DNA of 64,000 nucleotides, taken from contig NVXM01000004.1 in assembly GCA_002733865.1 (NCBI GenBank), forward strand, positions 113,090 to 177,089, written 5' to 3'. The notes beneath the pieces were generated by a model. It saw nothing but the letters and a program-made list of their open reading frames with translations, did no database searches and was not told where the DNA came from. Positions 8,084-16,528 of this stretch are shown here, piece by piece (the first letter of the stretch is position 1; each line of letters opens with the position of its first letter). The DNA is from Sphingopyxis sp. GTDB lineage: Bacteria; Pseudomonadota; Alphaproteobacteria; Sphingomonadales; Sphingomonadaceae. The translations under genes and the position numbers were made by a program.

Positions 8084-9246
8084 TTCTTCGGCAGGACTTC
8101 GGTCATGACGTCGTCCGCTGGCAGCTCCCACTGAAGATGCCGGTCATCCAGCACCACGATATTCTTGTCGGTAATCAGGGTGCCGCCGGTTTTATATCCC
8201 AATAGCTGCATCGCACTCATATTCGGGTTCCGGGCAAGAGCCATGGTTTCGTCCGAGGAAAAATTCGTCAGGCCGCGGGCCAGCTCGGTTCCGGATTCGC
8301 CGTAAATATGAATGACATCGCCTTTCACATAAGGCCCCTGAATGGAAAGCACGTCCTCCCGGCCAATATGACGAGGGCCGGACTTGAACGCGTCGGCAGT
8401 CTCTTGATTTACGACGATGCTGCCGGCCATCTGCAAACGATCCGACAACCAGTTCGCCCAGGCAGATTCGGGCAGCTCATTGGCCAATATTTTCGTATGG
8501 CGTCGGCCGCCGTTCAGCAGCGAGGTGACCGGCTGTTCATATTCGCCATGCGCGATCAGGGTGTCGCAACCAGCATTCTGCGCCATGTGCGCTGCCTGAA
8601 TCTTGGTCAACATTCCGCCGCTGCCAAGGTCGCTCACGCCCTCGGTCACCGCAAGATAGGGAGAAACATCGCGCAGTTCTTCAACCAGTTTCGCCCCCGG
8701 TTCAGACGGATCTTTATCGTACAGGCCATCGACCTGAGTCAGAATCACCAAAAGATCCGCCTGCACCATCTGCGCGATCTTGGCGGATAGCCGGTCATTG
8801 TCGCCAACCCGGATCTCTTCCGTGGTGATCGTGTCATTTTCGTTGATGATCGGCATGATATTCGCCGCCAGCAGGCGATCGACCGTGTTCTTTGTATTCA
8901 GAAATCGTTTGCGGTCTTCCAGATCGCGGAGCGTTACCAGCACCTGTGCTATTTCAAAGCTATATTCGTGGGCCACCTGCTTGTAGCCGTTCAGCAGCAG
9001 CGGCATGCCGCAAGCGGCAGCAGCCTGCTTGTCCCGCAGACCGGCGGTTTCGGGACGCTCGCCGATCATGTTCAAACCCAGGGCAACAGAACCGGACGAA
9101 CACAGGATGACTTTCGCGCCGCCCTCTCGCAATCGGGCAATGTCCTCCAGCAAATTGTGCATGAACGCCCAGCGCGGCGTTAACCGTTCTGCATTGGCCA
9201 GCAGGCTGGAGCCGACTTTCACCACTATTGTTTTGCCTTGTACCAT
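8080..9246 (-). CDS. proB: Glutamate 5-kinase with PUA domain
   Basis: 388 residues. It phosphorylates glutamate in the first step of proline synthesis and is normally inhibited by proline. The amino-acid kinase domain (residues 1-255) has KVGSSLL, INENDT and GDNDRLSAKIA. A C-terminal PUA domain (about 285-370) follows. The ATG at 9246 is chosen because the conserved start VQGKTIVVKVGSSLL follows it; the longer frame to 9321 adds 25 unconserved residues. proA is not in the window. It diverges from proC and its 3' end overlaps the MarR gene. Confidence 0.95.
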   Translation of the reverse strand: MVQGKTIVVKVGSSLLANAERLTPRWAFMHNLLEDIARLREGGAKVILCSSGSVALGLNMIGERPETAGLRDKQAAAACGMPLLLNGYKQVAHEYSFEIAQVLVTLRDLEDRKRFLNTKNTVDRLLAANIMPIINENDTITTEEIRVGDNDRLSAKIAQMVQADLLVILTQVDGLYDKDPSEPGAKLVEELRDVSPYLAVTEGVSDLGSGGMLTKIQAAHMAQNAGCDTLIAHGEYEQPVTSLLNGGRRHTKILANELPESAWANWLSDRLQMAGSIVVNQETADAFKSGPRHIGREDVLSIQGPYVKGDVIHIYGESGTELARGLTNFSSDETMALARNPNMSAMQLLGYKTGGTLITDKNIVVLDDRHLQWELPADDVMTEVLPKN

Positions 9247-9310
9247 TGTATCGTGAGCCCTTCTTAACAAGCTTCGGGGGTTAGGGGGGGAAGCGTTCGA
9301 GTGCAATAAT

Positions 9311-9334
9311 TTAGTGATCAAACTATATCATTAA
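9311..9334. promoter_or_regulatory. Imperfect inverted repeat between proB and proC
   Basis: TTAGTGAT (9311-9318) and ATCATTAA (9327-9334) form an inverted repeat with 7 of 8 pairs across an 8-base AT-rich spacer. It sits in the divergent proB-proC region. Its size suits a MarR-type dimer and the EctR-like gene is next to proB, but the link is a guess. A TTGACA that could be a -35 box for proC is at 9363-9368. Confidence 0.35.
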
Positions 9335-9429
9335 ACCCGATCGTTTCAAAAAATAGCATTTGTTGACATACCTGTTTTGTATCCTAAGGATATTGAGAAA
9401 CCTTTTACTCCAGAAAATATGAGATTAAA

Positions 9430-10212
9430 TTGAAAAAAATATTGCTGCTAGGATGCGGAAACATGGGCGGTGCATTGCTGAAAGCGTGGGCCGAAAACAC
9501 TGATCATTCCTTCACGGTGGCGGATCCGGCCAAACCCGAACTGCCAAAAAACGTCGCACAAGTCAGCTCGGCCGAAGAGCTGGGCGAGGATATGTTTGAT
9601 TATCTCATCGTCGCGCTGAAACCGCAACTGATCGATACGGTCTTGCCGGACTATTTGCCGTATCTCGCCGACGACGGCGTTATCAGCTCGATTGCGGCCG
9701 GATATTCCGCCGGTCGGCTGACCGAGCAGGCGCCGGGCCGTTCAGTGATCCGTATCATGCCCAATCTTCCGGCGATGATCGCCAAAGGCGTCAGCGGCCT
9801 CTATGCCCATGGTAGTGTCACAGAGACAGCGTCGCGCGAAATAGAAGAACTCGCCTTATGCTCCGGCAAAGTCGTCTGGGTGGATAGTGAAGACATGCTC
9901 GACCGCCTGACAGCGGTTGCGGGTAGCGGGCCCGGCTATGTGTTCGAGATCTTGCGTAGCTATGTCGAAGCGGCAATGGCTCTCGGTTTCAATGAGGAAG
10001 ACGCTAAAACGCTGGTTTTGGGGACCGTTCAGGGCACGCTGGAAATGGCGCTGCAGTCCGACCTGTCGCTGGAGGAGTTGCGGAACAATGTCACCAGCAA
10101 GGGCGGCACCACGGCAGCTGGTCTGAAGGCGCTGAACGGTGGCGAGGATTTCTCTGGACTGATTCGCGATACTCTGGATGCCGCCTACAAGCGGGCCGTG
10201 GAGCTCAGATAA
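9430..10212 (+). CDS. proC: Pyrroline-5-carboxylate reductase
   Basis: 260 residues. It catalyses the last step of proline synthesis, NAD(P)H reduction of pyrroline-5-carboxylate. The dinucleotide motif LLLGCGNMGGALL is at the extreme N-terminus, so the start must be the TTG at 9430; the next in-frame ATG lies inside that motif. Later signatures include IRIMPNLPAMIAKG, the active-site loop AGSGPGYVFE and TSKGGTTAAGLKAL. A four-codon frame (ATG at 9419, stop at 9431-9433) overlaps the TTG start. It diverges from proB. Confidence 0.95.
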   Translation: MKKILLLGCGNMGGALLKAWAENTDHSFTVADPAKPELPKNVAQVSSAEELGEDMFDYLIVALKPQLIDTVLPDYLPYLADDGVISSIAAGYSAGRLTEQAPGRSVIRIMPNLPAMIAKGVSGLYAHGSVTETASREIEELALCSGKVVWVDSEDMLDRLTAVAGSGPGYVFEILRSYVEAAMALGFNEEDAKTLVLGTVQGTLEMALQSDLSLEELRNNVTSKGGTTAAGLKALNGGEDFSGLIRDTLDAAYKRAVELR

Positions 10213-10227
10213 GCGGAGCTATATGGC

Positions 10228-10554
10228 TCAACCGGAAAAGCCCGGCGCGCGATAAATTTCGGTTCCGCGCCGGTAAACAACCAGCTTCTTGAGCGTTACG
10301 GGGTGGAAAAATGCTTCGATCGCCTGCCCGCTTTCGGTTCGGGCGTAGACTTCATAACAATCGCCCTCGACCTGCACCTTGAGCAGTTCCCAGCCCTCCA
10401 TCCAGGCTTTCTTTTTCAGTTTGGAAACCGGCTTCCAGCTGGTGCTGGGACCAGAGTTACATTTTACATTGCCGTCAGCATAGGCCGGTTGTGCCAGCGT
10501 CAAAGTCGCGGCTGCCGCGATGGCGGCAAGATATTTTCGCGATATTCTATTCAT
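10228..10554 (-). CDS. Exported PepSY-domain protein
   Basis: 108 residues with a signal peptide (cleavage near AYADG, residue 27) and a small PepSY-like domain: CYEVYARTESGQAIEAFFHP then KKLVVYRRG. It is the last gene of the iron operon and overlaps the ferric-reductase-like gene by 4 bases. Small PepSY proteins commonly accompany cytochrome b-type membrane reductases, so a periplasmic partner for that protein is likely. Two cysteines (C32, C66) could form a disulfide. Confidence 0.8.
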   Translation of the reverse strand: MNRISRKYLAAIAAAATLTLAQPAYADGNVKCNSGPSTSWKPVSKLKKKAWMEGWELLKVQVEGDCYEVYARTESGQAIEAFFHPVTLKKLVVYRRGTEIYRAPGFSG

Positions 10555-11141
10555 GCCATACTCCGTTGTCTTCGGTTTCGCCGACTGCGGCCGATGATCC
10601 GCAAAATCCATGCGATCATGAGCGGAGCCAGATGAACCAGCGCTGGCTGCCAGGTCCAATTCAGCAAAATCCAGTGAATCAGCCCGATGATCAGCGCCAG
10701 ATAGACAAGACGCTGAACATTCTTCCAGTTTTGCCCCAGCATCCGCATTGCACGATTGAAGCTGATCGCAGCAGGGGGGATCATCAATGCGAGGGCAAGC
10801 CAGCCCGTCCAGATGCCCGGAAGGCCGATTTCCTCCAGCATAGCGGCCACATTGCTCATGTCCAAGACATAGAAAACCAGGTGCAACAGCGCATAGCCGA
10901 AGGCCGCGACACCGAGATTGCGGCGGATCGCCAGCCAGGCTCTGAAAAAACGGTTCAGGCCAAAGAAATCGCCCAGCGGTCCGGGAAGCATGGCGAGGAT
11001 CATCAGGCGGATCGACATTTCGCCGCTGGGATGGAGCATGTCCATTGCCAGCGTGTCGCCATCCGCGAAGGACCATAGCATCAGCATGCCGGGCACCGCG
11101 AGCAGGAGCCACACGAGTCCCTTGACGATGTAGCGGTTCAT
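10551..11141 (-). CDS. Ferric-reductase-like transmembrane protein (MsrQ/YedZ-type heme b)
   Basis: 196 residues with about six membrane helices and a basic C-terminal tail (RRNRRQRS). Membrane histidines that could ligate heme are in GYALLHLVFYV and IGLIHWILL. PGPLGDFFGLNRFFRAWLAIRRNLGV matches the start of the ferric reductase-like domain. It probably moves electrons across the inner membrane, here for reducing imported iron, judging by the operon: piuC upstream (4-base overlap) and PepSY downstream. Its quinone or flavin partner is not visible. Confidence 0.82.
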   Translation of the reverse strand: MNRYIVKGLVWLLLAVPGMLMLWSFADGDTLAMDMLHPSGEMSIRLMILAMLPGPLGDFFGLNRFFRAWLAIRRNLGVAAFGYALLHLVFYVLDMSNVAAMLEEIGLPGIWTGWLALALMIPPAAISFNRAMRMLGQNWKNVQRLVYLALIIGLIHWILLNWTWQPALVHLAPLMIAWILRIIGRSRRNRRQRSMA

Positions 11142-11821
11142 ACCGATGCCCAGCGCCGCAGCATATTGTGGTAGACATGGATCAGCCGGTCGATATCGGG
11201 GTCGTCGGCGGGCCGGTCAGGCGTCAGCGCCTGAATCGACTGGTCCAGATCAAACAGCATTTCCCGCGCAGAGGCATCGGCAACCGCACTTTGCATCCAG
11301 GTGATCGCGCATATCCGCTGGCCGCGTGTCACCGGGGTTACCTGATGCAGGCTGGCCGAGGGGTATAATATCATGTCGCCGGCGGCCAGTTTGACCGGCT
11401 GCGCCCCGTAGCGCTCTTCAATAACCAGCTCGCCCCCATCATAATCCTCGGGATTGGAAAGGAAGATGGTCGATGACAGATCGCTGCGGATCGTCATATT
11501 CGCCTCGGGAAGGCGCATCAGGGCAGCATCGCTATGGGTCCCATAATGGCCGCCATCCTGATACAGATTGAAAACAGGCGGCCAGATTTTTTCAGCCAGC
11601 GAGGCCGAGACAAACAGCGGGTCGTTACCCAATTTGCGGAGGATGATATTGCCAAGCTCGATCGAAAGCGCGTTCTGACGCGCGAGTTGCAGATTCTGCT
11701 TCACTTTCACCGAGCGCGTCCCCGCAGACGTGGCACCATCGGTCCACTCTGCAGCTTCCAGCTTCTTTCGGAAGCTCAGAACCTGTTCCTCATCCAGAAT
11801 ATTTTCGATGATTGTAAGCAT
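11138..11821 (-). CDS. piuC: Fe(II)/2-oxoglutarate-dependent PKHD-type hydroxylase PiuC
   Basis: 227 residues, the exact usual length. It is a prolyl-4-hydroxylase-fold dioxygenase coded with catecholate siderophore receptors (Fiu-YbiX, PiuA-PiuC). The iron ligands are H96 and D98 in THSDAA and H159 in ASLHQVTPV; the 2-oxoglutarate Arg is in TRGQRIC. The ATG at 11821 gives the family start MLTIIENILDEEQ; an upstream TTG (11845) is less likely. It lies downstream of the receptor gene, separated by a strong hairpin. Confidence 0.93.
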   Translation of the reverse strand: MLTIIENILDEEQVLSFRKKLEAAEWTDGATSAGTRSVKVKQNLQLARQNALSIELGNIILRKLGNDPLFVSASLAEKIWPPVFNLYQDGGHYGTHSDAALMRLPEANMTIRSDLSSTIFLSNPEDYDGGELVIEERYGAQPVKLAAGDMILYPSASLHQVTPVTRGQRICAITWMQSAVADASAREMLFDLDQSIQALTPDRPADDPDIDRLIHVYHNMLRRWASV

Positions 11822-11849
11822 TCGGTCAGCCGCTTGTTGGGTCAATACA

Positions 11850-11872
11850 GGGGACGACGAATCGTCGTCCCC
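11850..11872. terminator. Perfect inverted repeat between receptor and piuC
   Basis: An 11-bp perfect inverted repeat (arms 11850-11860 and 11862-11872, GGGGACGACGA and its complement) lies just after the receptor stop, with no T-run following on the minus strand. It could act as an attenuator or as a 3' mRNA-stabilising stem that lets the receptor be made in excess of the downstream genes. Confidence 0.6.
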
Positions 11873-11881
11873 CGTTTCGTA

Positions 11882-14245
11882 TCAGAAACGCCCGGTCAGC
11901 GTTAGCGTGGCGCGGCGTTCATCGCCCTTGTAAAGGAAGTGACCGCTGCGATAGCCAGCGAGATAATAATCCTCGTTGCTGACATTGGTCAGGTTCACAC
12001 GCGCCGCAAGATGTTCGTTCACCTTGTAGCTGGCGAAGGCATCAAAGGTCCAGTAGTCCGGAACCCGGTAGGTGTAGACTTCCAGCGTCGAATCATAGCC
12101 GGCGGCGTCATCGGGCTGACCCGTAAACATCTCCCCCTTGTAGGTCGCAGTTCCGCCAAGAGCGAACGCCTCGGTCGCCTGATAGCGCAGCTGGCCACTG
12201 AACTGTGTATTGGAGAAGTTGCTCAGCCGGCGTCCGATCTTTGTGACGTCGTTGGAACCGGTAATTTCGGAGTCCATGACCGTCACCGAAGCCTGACCGG
12301 AGAGTTTCGGCGTGATATTGCCGACGACACCCAGTTCGATGCCACGCACCCGGTTTTCGCCGGTGTTCAGACTGCCGCCCGCTTCATAACCGGTTCCGGC
12401 GGATTCAAACACATCGCTCTTGGTGATCTGAAAAGCGGCCGCCGTAAACAGAAGCTGGTCGTTAAACAGATCGGCTTTTACGCCCAGTTCATAGCTGGTC
12501 GAGCTTTCGGGTCGTCCATCCCCGATATCGGTGCCGGTATCCACACAGATTCCGCCATAGCCGCAATTGCCGCCGAGATCGGATTCACCGCCGTTGATAT
12601 TCTTGGCTGTGCCCCAGTTGAAATAGACATAGACTTCTTCCATCGGCTTGATGCCAATGCCGGCATGGCCGTTCCACAATGTATCCTTGTAGCGATAGTC
12701 AGTCACGGTGCCGCGGCTGTCGACCGTGTTGCGGTAGTTGAACGCATCGACCCTTACGCCGCCATGGACGGACAGCCAGGGATTGATGTCAACCGTGTCC
12801 ATCAGATAGACGGACATCGTCTCCACCTTCCAGTCGCTGTCGACGCCGCCAAAGGCGATGTCGCGCTGCAGAACATTGTGGATATCAGTGACAATCAGAT
12901 TGCGGTTCTCGTCGGTGATGCAATAGGACGGGCTGGGACCGAAACGACCATTGGTGATGCAATTGGTCGCTCCGTTGGTGGTCAGGTCATAGGTGCCGTT
13001 GGCGACCTTGAGATTCGAATATTCGGTACCGGCAACAATATTGTGGCCGATCGAACCGGTGTCGAACTCGCCGAGAATATTGAGCTGGTTGACGAAATAT
13101 TCGACTTCCTGATTGCCCTGATGCGTACTCAGGGTCAATGGCGCGAAGGTATCAGTCGCGGGGTCATAAGCACCGCCCCGGAGCCCCGTCAGCACATAGC
13201 CATTGGAAGTTTCACCATAGCGTGTCGAATTGACAATCGTGAACCCGTCAAACGGGGTAATGAAAATCCGTCCGGTAAATGTATCGACCTCGGTGTTGAG
13301 AAAGTCTTCCGCCTGGGTGTAATTCGGAACATCATCCCATGGCCCGTATACAGTAGCATCGTCGGGGCCGGTTCCGGTTGGCCGTGGAACATAGCCGCCG
13401 AGATCTGGCGTATCATCGGCTTCGAGATGATAATAGTCGAGTAGCACCCGGATCGTGTCATTCAGCTTGAAACTGCCGGACAGGGCCGCACCAATGCGCT
13501 CACGATCTGAGAAATTGCGGTTTGGCGCTTCATCATAGCCGTAGAGCAGATTGGCGCGCAGAGCGATATTGTCGCTCAGCGCCCAATTGCTGTCGAGCGT
13601 CACCCGGTAATAGTCGTCGGTACCGATGCCCGCGTCGATGCGATTGAAGTTATAATCGGTGCTCGCCTGCTTGGTGATCGAGTTGACGGCGCCGCCGGTG
13701 GATCCGCGACCGGCAAAGGACGAGCTTGGTCCCTTGGTGATCTCAATCTGCTCGACTGCAAAGGTTTCGCGCGTGGTCATGCCGGGGTCGCGCAGACCGT
13801 CGACAAATACGTCGCTGCGCGCTTCATGACCGCGAATGATATAACGGTCGCCAAAAGCGTTGCCATTTTCACCGGTGCCGACGGTCACGCCGGGCTGGTT
13901 GTCCAGGACATCGCGCAAATTTGTAGCACCCTGCTCTTCGAGCTGGGTTTCGGTGAGGACAGTGATCGTTGCCGGCGTTTCCGACAGGGGCTTTACGCGG
14001 CGAATGTCGCCGGACACGCGCGCCTTATAAGGCGCACCTTTTTCCGTGTAAGGGTTTACGTCAGCCGCATTGTCCTCGATTTGCAGCGTTTCCAGTTCGA
14101 CCTCTTCCGGTTCCGCATCCTGGGCCCAGGCTGCTGTACTGGCCAGCGCCGTTGTCAGGCCCAGCGCAACGAATGCGCTGCGCTTGCCCATGCCTGAAAA
14201 GCGCAAGCTTGCTGGTTTCGATATTTGCGACCTATTTTTGTCCAT
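11882..14245 (-). CDS. TonB-dependent siderophore receptor (Fiu-like)
   Basis: A 787-residue outer-membrane receptor. A signal peptide ends near AAWAQ (residue 41). The plug domain shows SETPATITVLTETQLEEQGA, DVLDNQPGV, the YIIRGH box and EQIEITKGPSSSFAGRG. The barrel ends in TLTLTGRF with terminal Phe. Pairing with piuC points to a catecholate-type ferric siderophore (inference). The start at 14245 follows AAGGAAAA. It is part of the Fur-controlled exbB-exbD-tonB operon, 18 bases after tonB. Confidence 0.93.
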   Translation of the reverse strand: MDKNRSQISKPASLRFSGMGKRSAFVALGLTTALASTAAWAQDAEPEEVELETLQIEDNAADVNPYTEKGAPYKARVSGDIRRVKPLSETPATITVLTETQLEEQGATNLRDVLDNQPGVTVGTGENGNAFGDRYIIRGHEARSDVFVDGLRDPGMTTRETFAVEQIEITKGPSSSFAGRGSTGGAVNSITKQASTDYNFNRIDAGIGTDDYYRVTLDSNWALSDNIALRANLLYGYDEAPNRNFSDRERIGAALSGSFKLNDTIRVLLDYYHLEADDTPDLGGYVPRPTGTGPDDATVYGPWDDVPNYTQAEDFLNTEVDTFTGRIFITPFDGFTIVNSTRYGETSNGYVLTGLRGGAYDPATDTFAPLTLSTHQGNQEVEYFVNQLNILGEFDTGSIGHNIVAGTEYSNLKVANGTYDLTTNGATNCITNGRFGPSPSYCITDENRNLIVTDIHNVLQRDIAFGGVDSDWKVETMSVYLMDTVDINPWLSVHGGVRVDAFNYRNTVDSRGTVTDYRYKDTLWNGHAGIGIKPMEEVYVYFNWGTAKNINGGESDLGGNCGYGGICVDTGTDIGDGRPESSTSYELGVKADLFNDQLLFTAAAFQITKSDVFESAGTGYEAGGSLNTGENRVRGIELGVVGNITPKLSGQASVTVMDSEITGSNDVTKIGRRLSNFSNTQFSGQLRYQATEAFALGGTATYKGEMFTGQPDDAAGYDSTLEVYTYRVPDYWTFDAFASYKVNEHLAARVNLTNVSNEDYYLAGYRSGHFLYKGDERRATLTLTGRF

Positions 14246-14263
14246 CGGGTTTTTTCCTTTTTT

Positions 14264-15010
14264 TCAACGAGTTCTGAGTGAATAATCAATCGGTAGCGAG
14301 ATCGTGACCCGGTTTTGGGTCATCGATGCGGGCATTGCTGGCAAAGGAGCAACGCGTTGCATAAGTCCCAGGGTGGCGTGATCGAGAATGGCGTGGCCAC
14401 TGGATGCGGCTATTGAGACATTGGAGATATTACCGGCGCGATCGACGGTGAAGCGGACCTTGACCACGCCCTGCTCGCGGGCCTGGCGCGCTTCCTTCGG
14501 ATATTTTTTGCGCTGGTTGAGATGGGAACTGACCATCGCATAATAGTTCGCCTGCTCCTTTTTCGCCTTGGCGCTGTTGCCAGCGCTATTGCTGGGCACA
14601 GGACTTGTGGGCGCCGTCGGAGCCGCCTCTGCTCTGGCCGGAGGGGCTACTGCGACCGGCGTCGCTATTGCGGGAGGCGTCGGTGTGGCCAGCGAAGCCG
14701 CACGTTTTGGCTCGGGCGGCAACCGGAGCGCATCGTCCGGCAGTGGCGCACGTACCGGCGGCACCTCGAACGGAAGCGCCTGCTGCGGCGGAACATATTC
14801 CGGTTGAGAAGCAGGTACAGGCTCGGAATTGGCCTCGCTCGCACTGGCAGGGGGAAGCTCCACCAGAACGACCGGTTCGGGGATCGGAGGTTCTTGTGGA
14901 GACTTCCATGCCGTAACAGCCAGACCCAAGGCCGCATGCGCTGCCACAGCGATGGCTGCGGCGAAAACCCATCGACGTTTTTCGTCTGACCTGAGCATGG
15001 CTTCACTCAT
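14264..15010 (-). CDS. tonB: Energy transducer TonB
   Basis: 248 residues. An N-terminal membrane anchor (about 15-35) is followed by a Pro/Ala/Glu-rich periplasmic spacer (38-140). The C-terminal TonB domain (about 155-248) contains KKYPKEARQAREQGVVKVRF and ends DYSLRTR. It links the ExbB-ExbD motor to outer-membrane receptors. It overlaps exbD by 4 bases and lies directly before the siderophore receptor, so it probably serves that receptor first, though it may serve the others in the window. Confidence 0.94.
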   Translation of the reverse strand: MSEAMLRSDEKRRWVFAAAIAVAAHAALGLAVTAWKSPQEPPIPEPVVLVELPPASASEANSEPVPASQPEYVPPQQALPFEVPPVRAPLPDDALRLPPEPKRAASLATPTPPAIATPVAVAPPARAEAAPTAPTSPVPSNSAGNSAKAKKEQANYYAMVSSHLNQRKKYPKEARQAREQGVVKVRFTVDRAGNISNVSIAASSGHAILDHATLGLMQRVAPLPAMPASMTQNRVTISLPIDYSLRTR

Positions 15011-15432
15011 TTTACCGATCCGGATTCCGCGCCGACCAAAGCGACGTGGAGATAGCCGGCAGAGCGCAGCTCGTTCATCGCACCCATGATGGTATCGTAA
15101 GTAATCGTCTTGTCGGCGCGCAAAAAGATGCGCTGCTCGCGGTCGGACCGGGTGGCAGTGTCGATCGCCGATCCCAGCCCGGTCTGCGATACCGGTGTGT
15201 CGTTGACCAGAATATTGCCGTCCGCCTGGATCGAGAGAAACACCGGCTTGTCGGGTTTCGGCGCTGCCGCTGCAGTGGAAACCGGCAGGTCGACCTTGAC
15301 ATCAACGGTTGCCAGCGGCGCCGCCACCATGAAAATGATCAACAACACCAGCATCACGTCGATGAACGGTGTCACATTAATTTCGTGATTGACCGGCAGG
15401 TCATCGCTATTGTCGGAAAGCCGGATCGACAT
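15007..15432 (-). CDS. exbD: Biopolymer transport protein ExbD
   Basis: 141 residues with one membrane helix. The proton-path Asp is D25 in INVTPFIDVMLVLLIIFMV, the family signature. The periplasmic part (45-141) includes VFLSIQADGNILVND. It forms the TonB motor with ExbB in the inner membrane. It starts 4 bases after exbB and overlaps tonB by 4 bases. Confidence 0.95.
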   Translation of the reverse strand: MSIRLSDNSDDLPVNHEINVTPFIDVMLVLLIIFMVAAPLATVDVKVDLPVSTAAAAPKPDKPVFLSIQADGNILVNDTPVSQTGLGSAIDTATRSDREQRIFLRADKTITYDTIMGAMNELRSAGYLHVALVGAESGSVK

Positions 15433-15436
15433 CGTC

Positions 15437-16249
15437 TCAGCCCTTTCCGCTGCTCACGGTCCCGCGACTGAGGTCACGGGATACAAGACGCAGGATGCCA
15501 GCTGCAGTATCCGAGACCAGCGCCCGATAGGCCGCAATCTGCCGCGAGAAATGATTGTACATCACGACTGCCGGAATGGCGGCGACAAGCCCCAGAGCGG
15601 TGGCCAGCAAAGCTTCCGCGATGCCGGGCGCGACAACCGCGAGATTGGTTGTCTGCTTTTCGGCGATGCCGATGAAGCTATTCATGATGCCCCAGACCGT
15701 TCCGAACAGACCGACAAACGGAGCCGTTGCGCCAATCGTGGCCAATATGGCGATGCCGCGCGTCATTTTGCGGGACAGCGCCGCTTCATATCTTTCGAAG
15801 CGAGAGACGATCCGCTCCTTGATGCCCTCGCCATCGTGCAGGGCATCGGTGGATAGCGCGAGCTCGGCCGAAGCCTCTTGTATCAGCGCGGTTTCGGCAA
15901 GAGCCGGGTCGAGGCGAGCGTCATCGAGCGACCGGAGCTTAGCAACATGGCCAAGAACGATCCGTTCGTCGGCCATTGCCCTGCGCAGTTCAGCAATCTT
16001 GGCGAGAAATATGGTCCAGCTCGCGACCGAGGCAATGATCAGGCCGATAATCACAGCTTTCACAACCCAATCCGCCTGCGCGAACATGCCCCATACGCTC
16101 ATTTCTACAGGGATAGTGGAAAGCGGCACAGCTACTGCGGTTGCTGCTGCTGTCAGCAAAACAGCGGCTACCGACGATTTCAGCAGATATCCGGCAAGTT
16201 TTTTAGCCACTATGGCCCCCTTTTTCCACATTTTGCGACTCATTCGCAT
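15437..16249 (-). CDS. exbB: Biopolymer transport protein ExbB
   Basis: 270 residues with a basic N-terminal extension and about four hydrophobic stretches, one at the N-terminus (possibly a cleaved signal) and three core helices. The conserved MotA/TolQ/ExbB core is clear: AILATIGATAPFVGLFGTVW, then NLAVVAPGIAEALLATALGL and AAIPAVVMYNHF. It is the first gene of the iron operon, with a Fur box 37 bases upstream. The start could be the ATG at 16249 or 16243. Confidence 0.94.
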   Translation of the reverse strand: MRMSRKMWKKGAIVAKKLAGYLLKSSVAAVLLTAAATAVAVPLSTIPVEMSVWGMFAQADWVVKAVIIGLIIASVASWTIFLAKIAELRRAMADERIVLGHVAKLRSLDDARLDPALAETALIQEASAELALSTDALHDGEGIKERIVSRFERYEAALSRKMTRGIAILATIGATAPFVGLFGTVWGIMNSFIGIAEKQTTNLAVVAPGIAEALLATALGLVAAIPAVVMYNHFSRQIAAYRALVSDTAAGILRLVSRDLSRGTVSSGKG

Positions 16250-16285
16250 CTTCGTGGAAGGCCATTACAGCTTCTTTTCGCTATT

Positions 16286-16306
16286 GCAAGTGATTCTCAT
16301 TATTGC
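16286..16306. promoter_or_regulatory. Fur box upstream of exbB
   Basis: A 21-bp element with outer arms GCAA and TTGC and the central stretch TGATTCTCATTA is typical of Fur-type iron operators. It lies 37 bases upstream of exbB and no other promoter-sized gap occurs before the end of the operon. It probably represses all seven genes down to the PepSY protein when iron is replete. Confidence 0.75.
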
Positions 16307-16528
16307 GTTTCAAACAGCGAAACAGCGGATGGGTCCGACGGGTCAAGCATCATGGCGCTGACGGTTTTCGGGAGGCTGGTATCGATCAGCCTACAGCAAA
16401 ATGCCGCATCGCACCCGGCATAGCATTGATGCGCCTGCAGCCGCACGGTGCCGCAGTGCTAATGGGCATTCGAAGCGGCGGGGCCGTTGGTTAAAAACGG
16501 CTCCCGCCAGAACTCCACGCGAAGCTTT

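Noticed and set aside
10555..11178. Extended minus-strand frame joined upstream of the PepSY protein
   Set aside because: It runs through the ferric-reductase-like gene in another frame; the signal peptide at 10554 marks the true start.
11939..13444. Long antisense frame (501 codons) inside the siderophore receptor gene
   Set aside because: It lies entirely opposite a clear TonB receptor; codon bias of that gene explains the open antisense frame.
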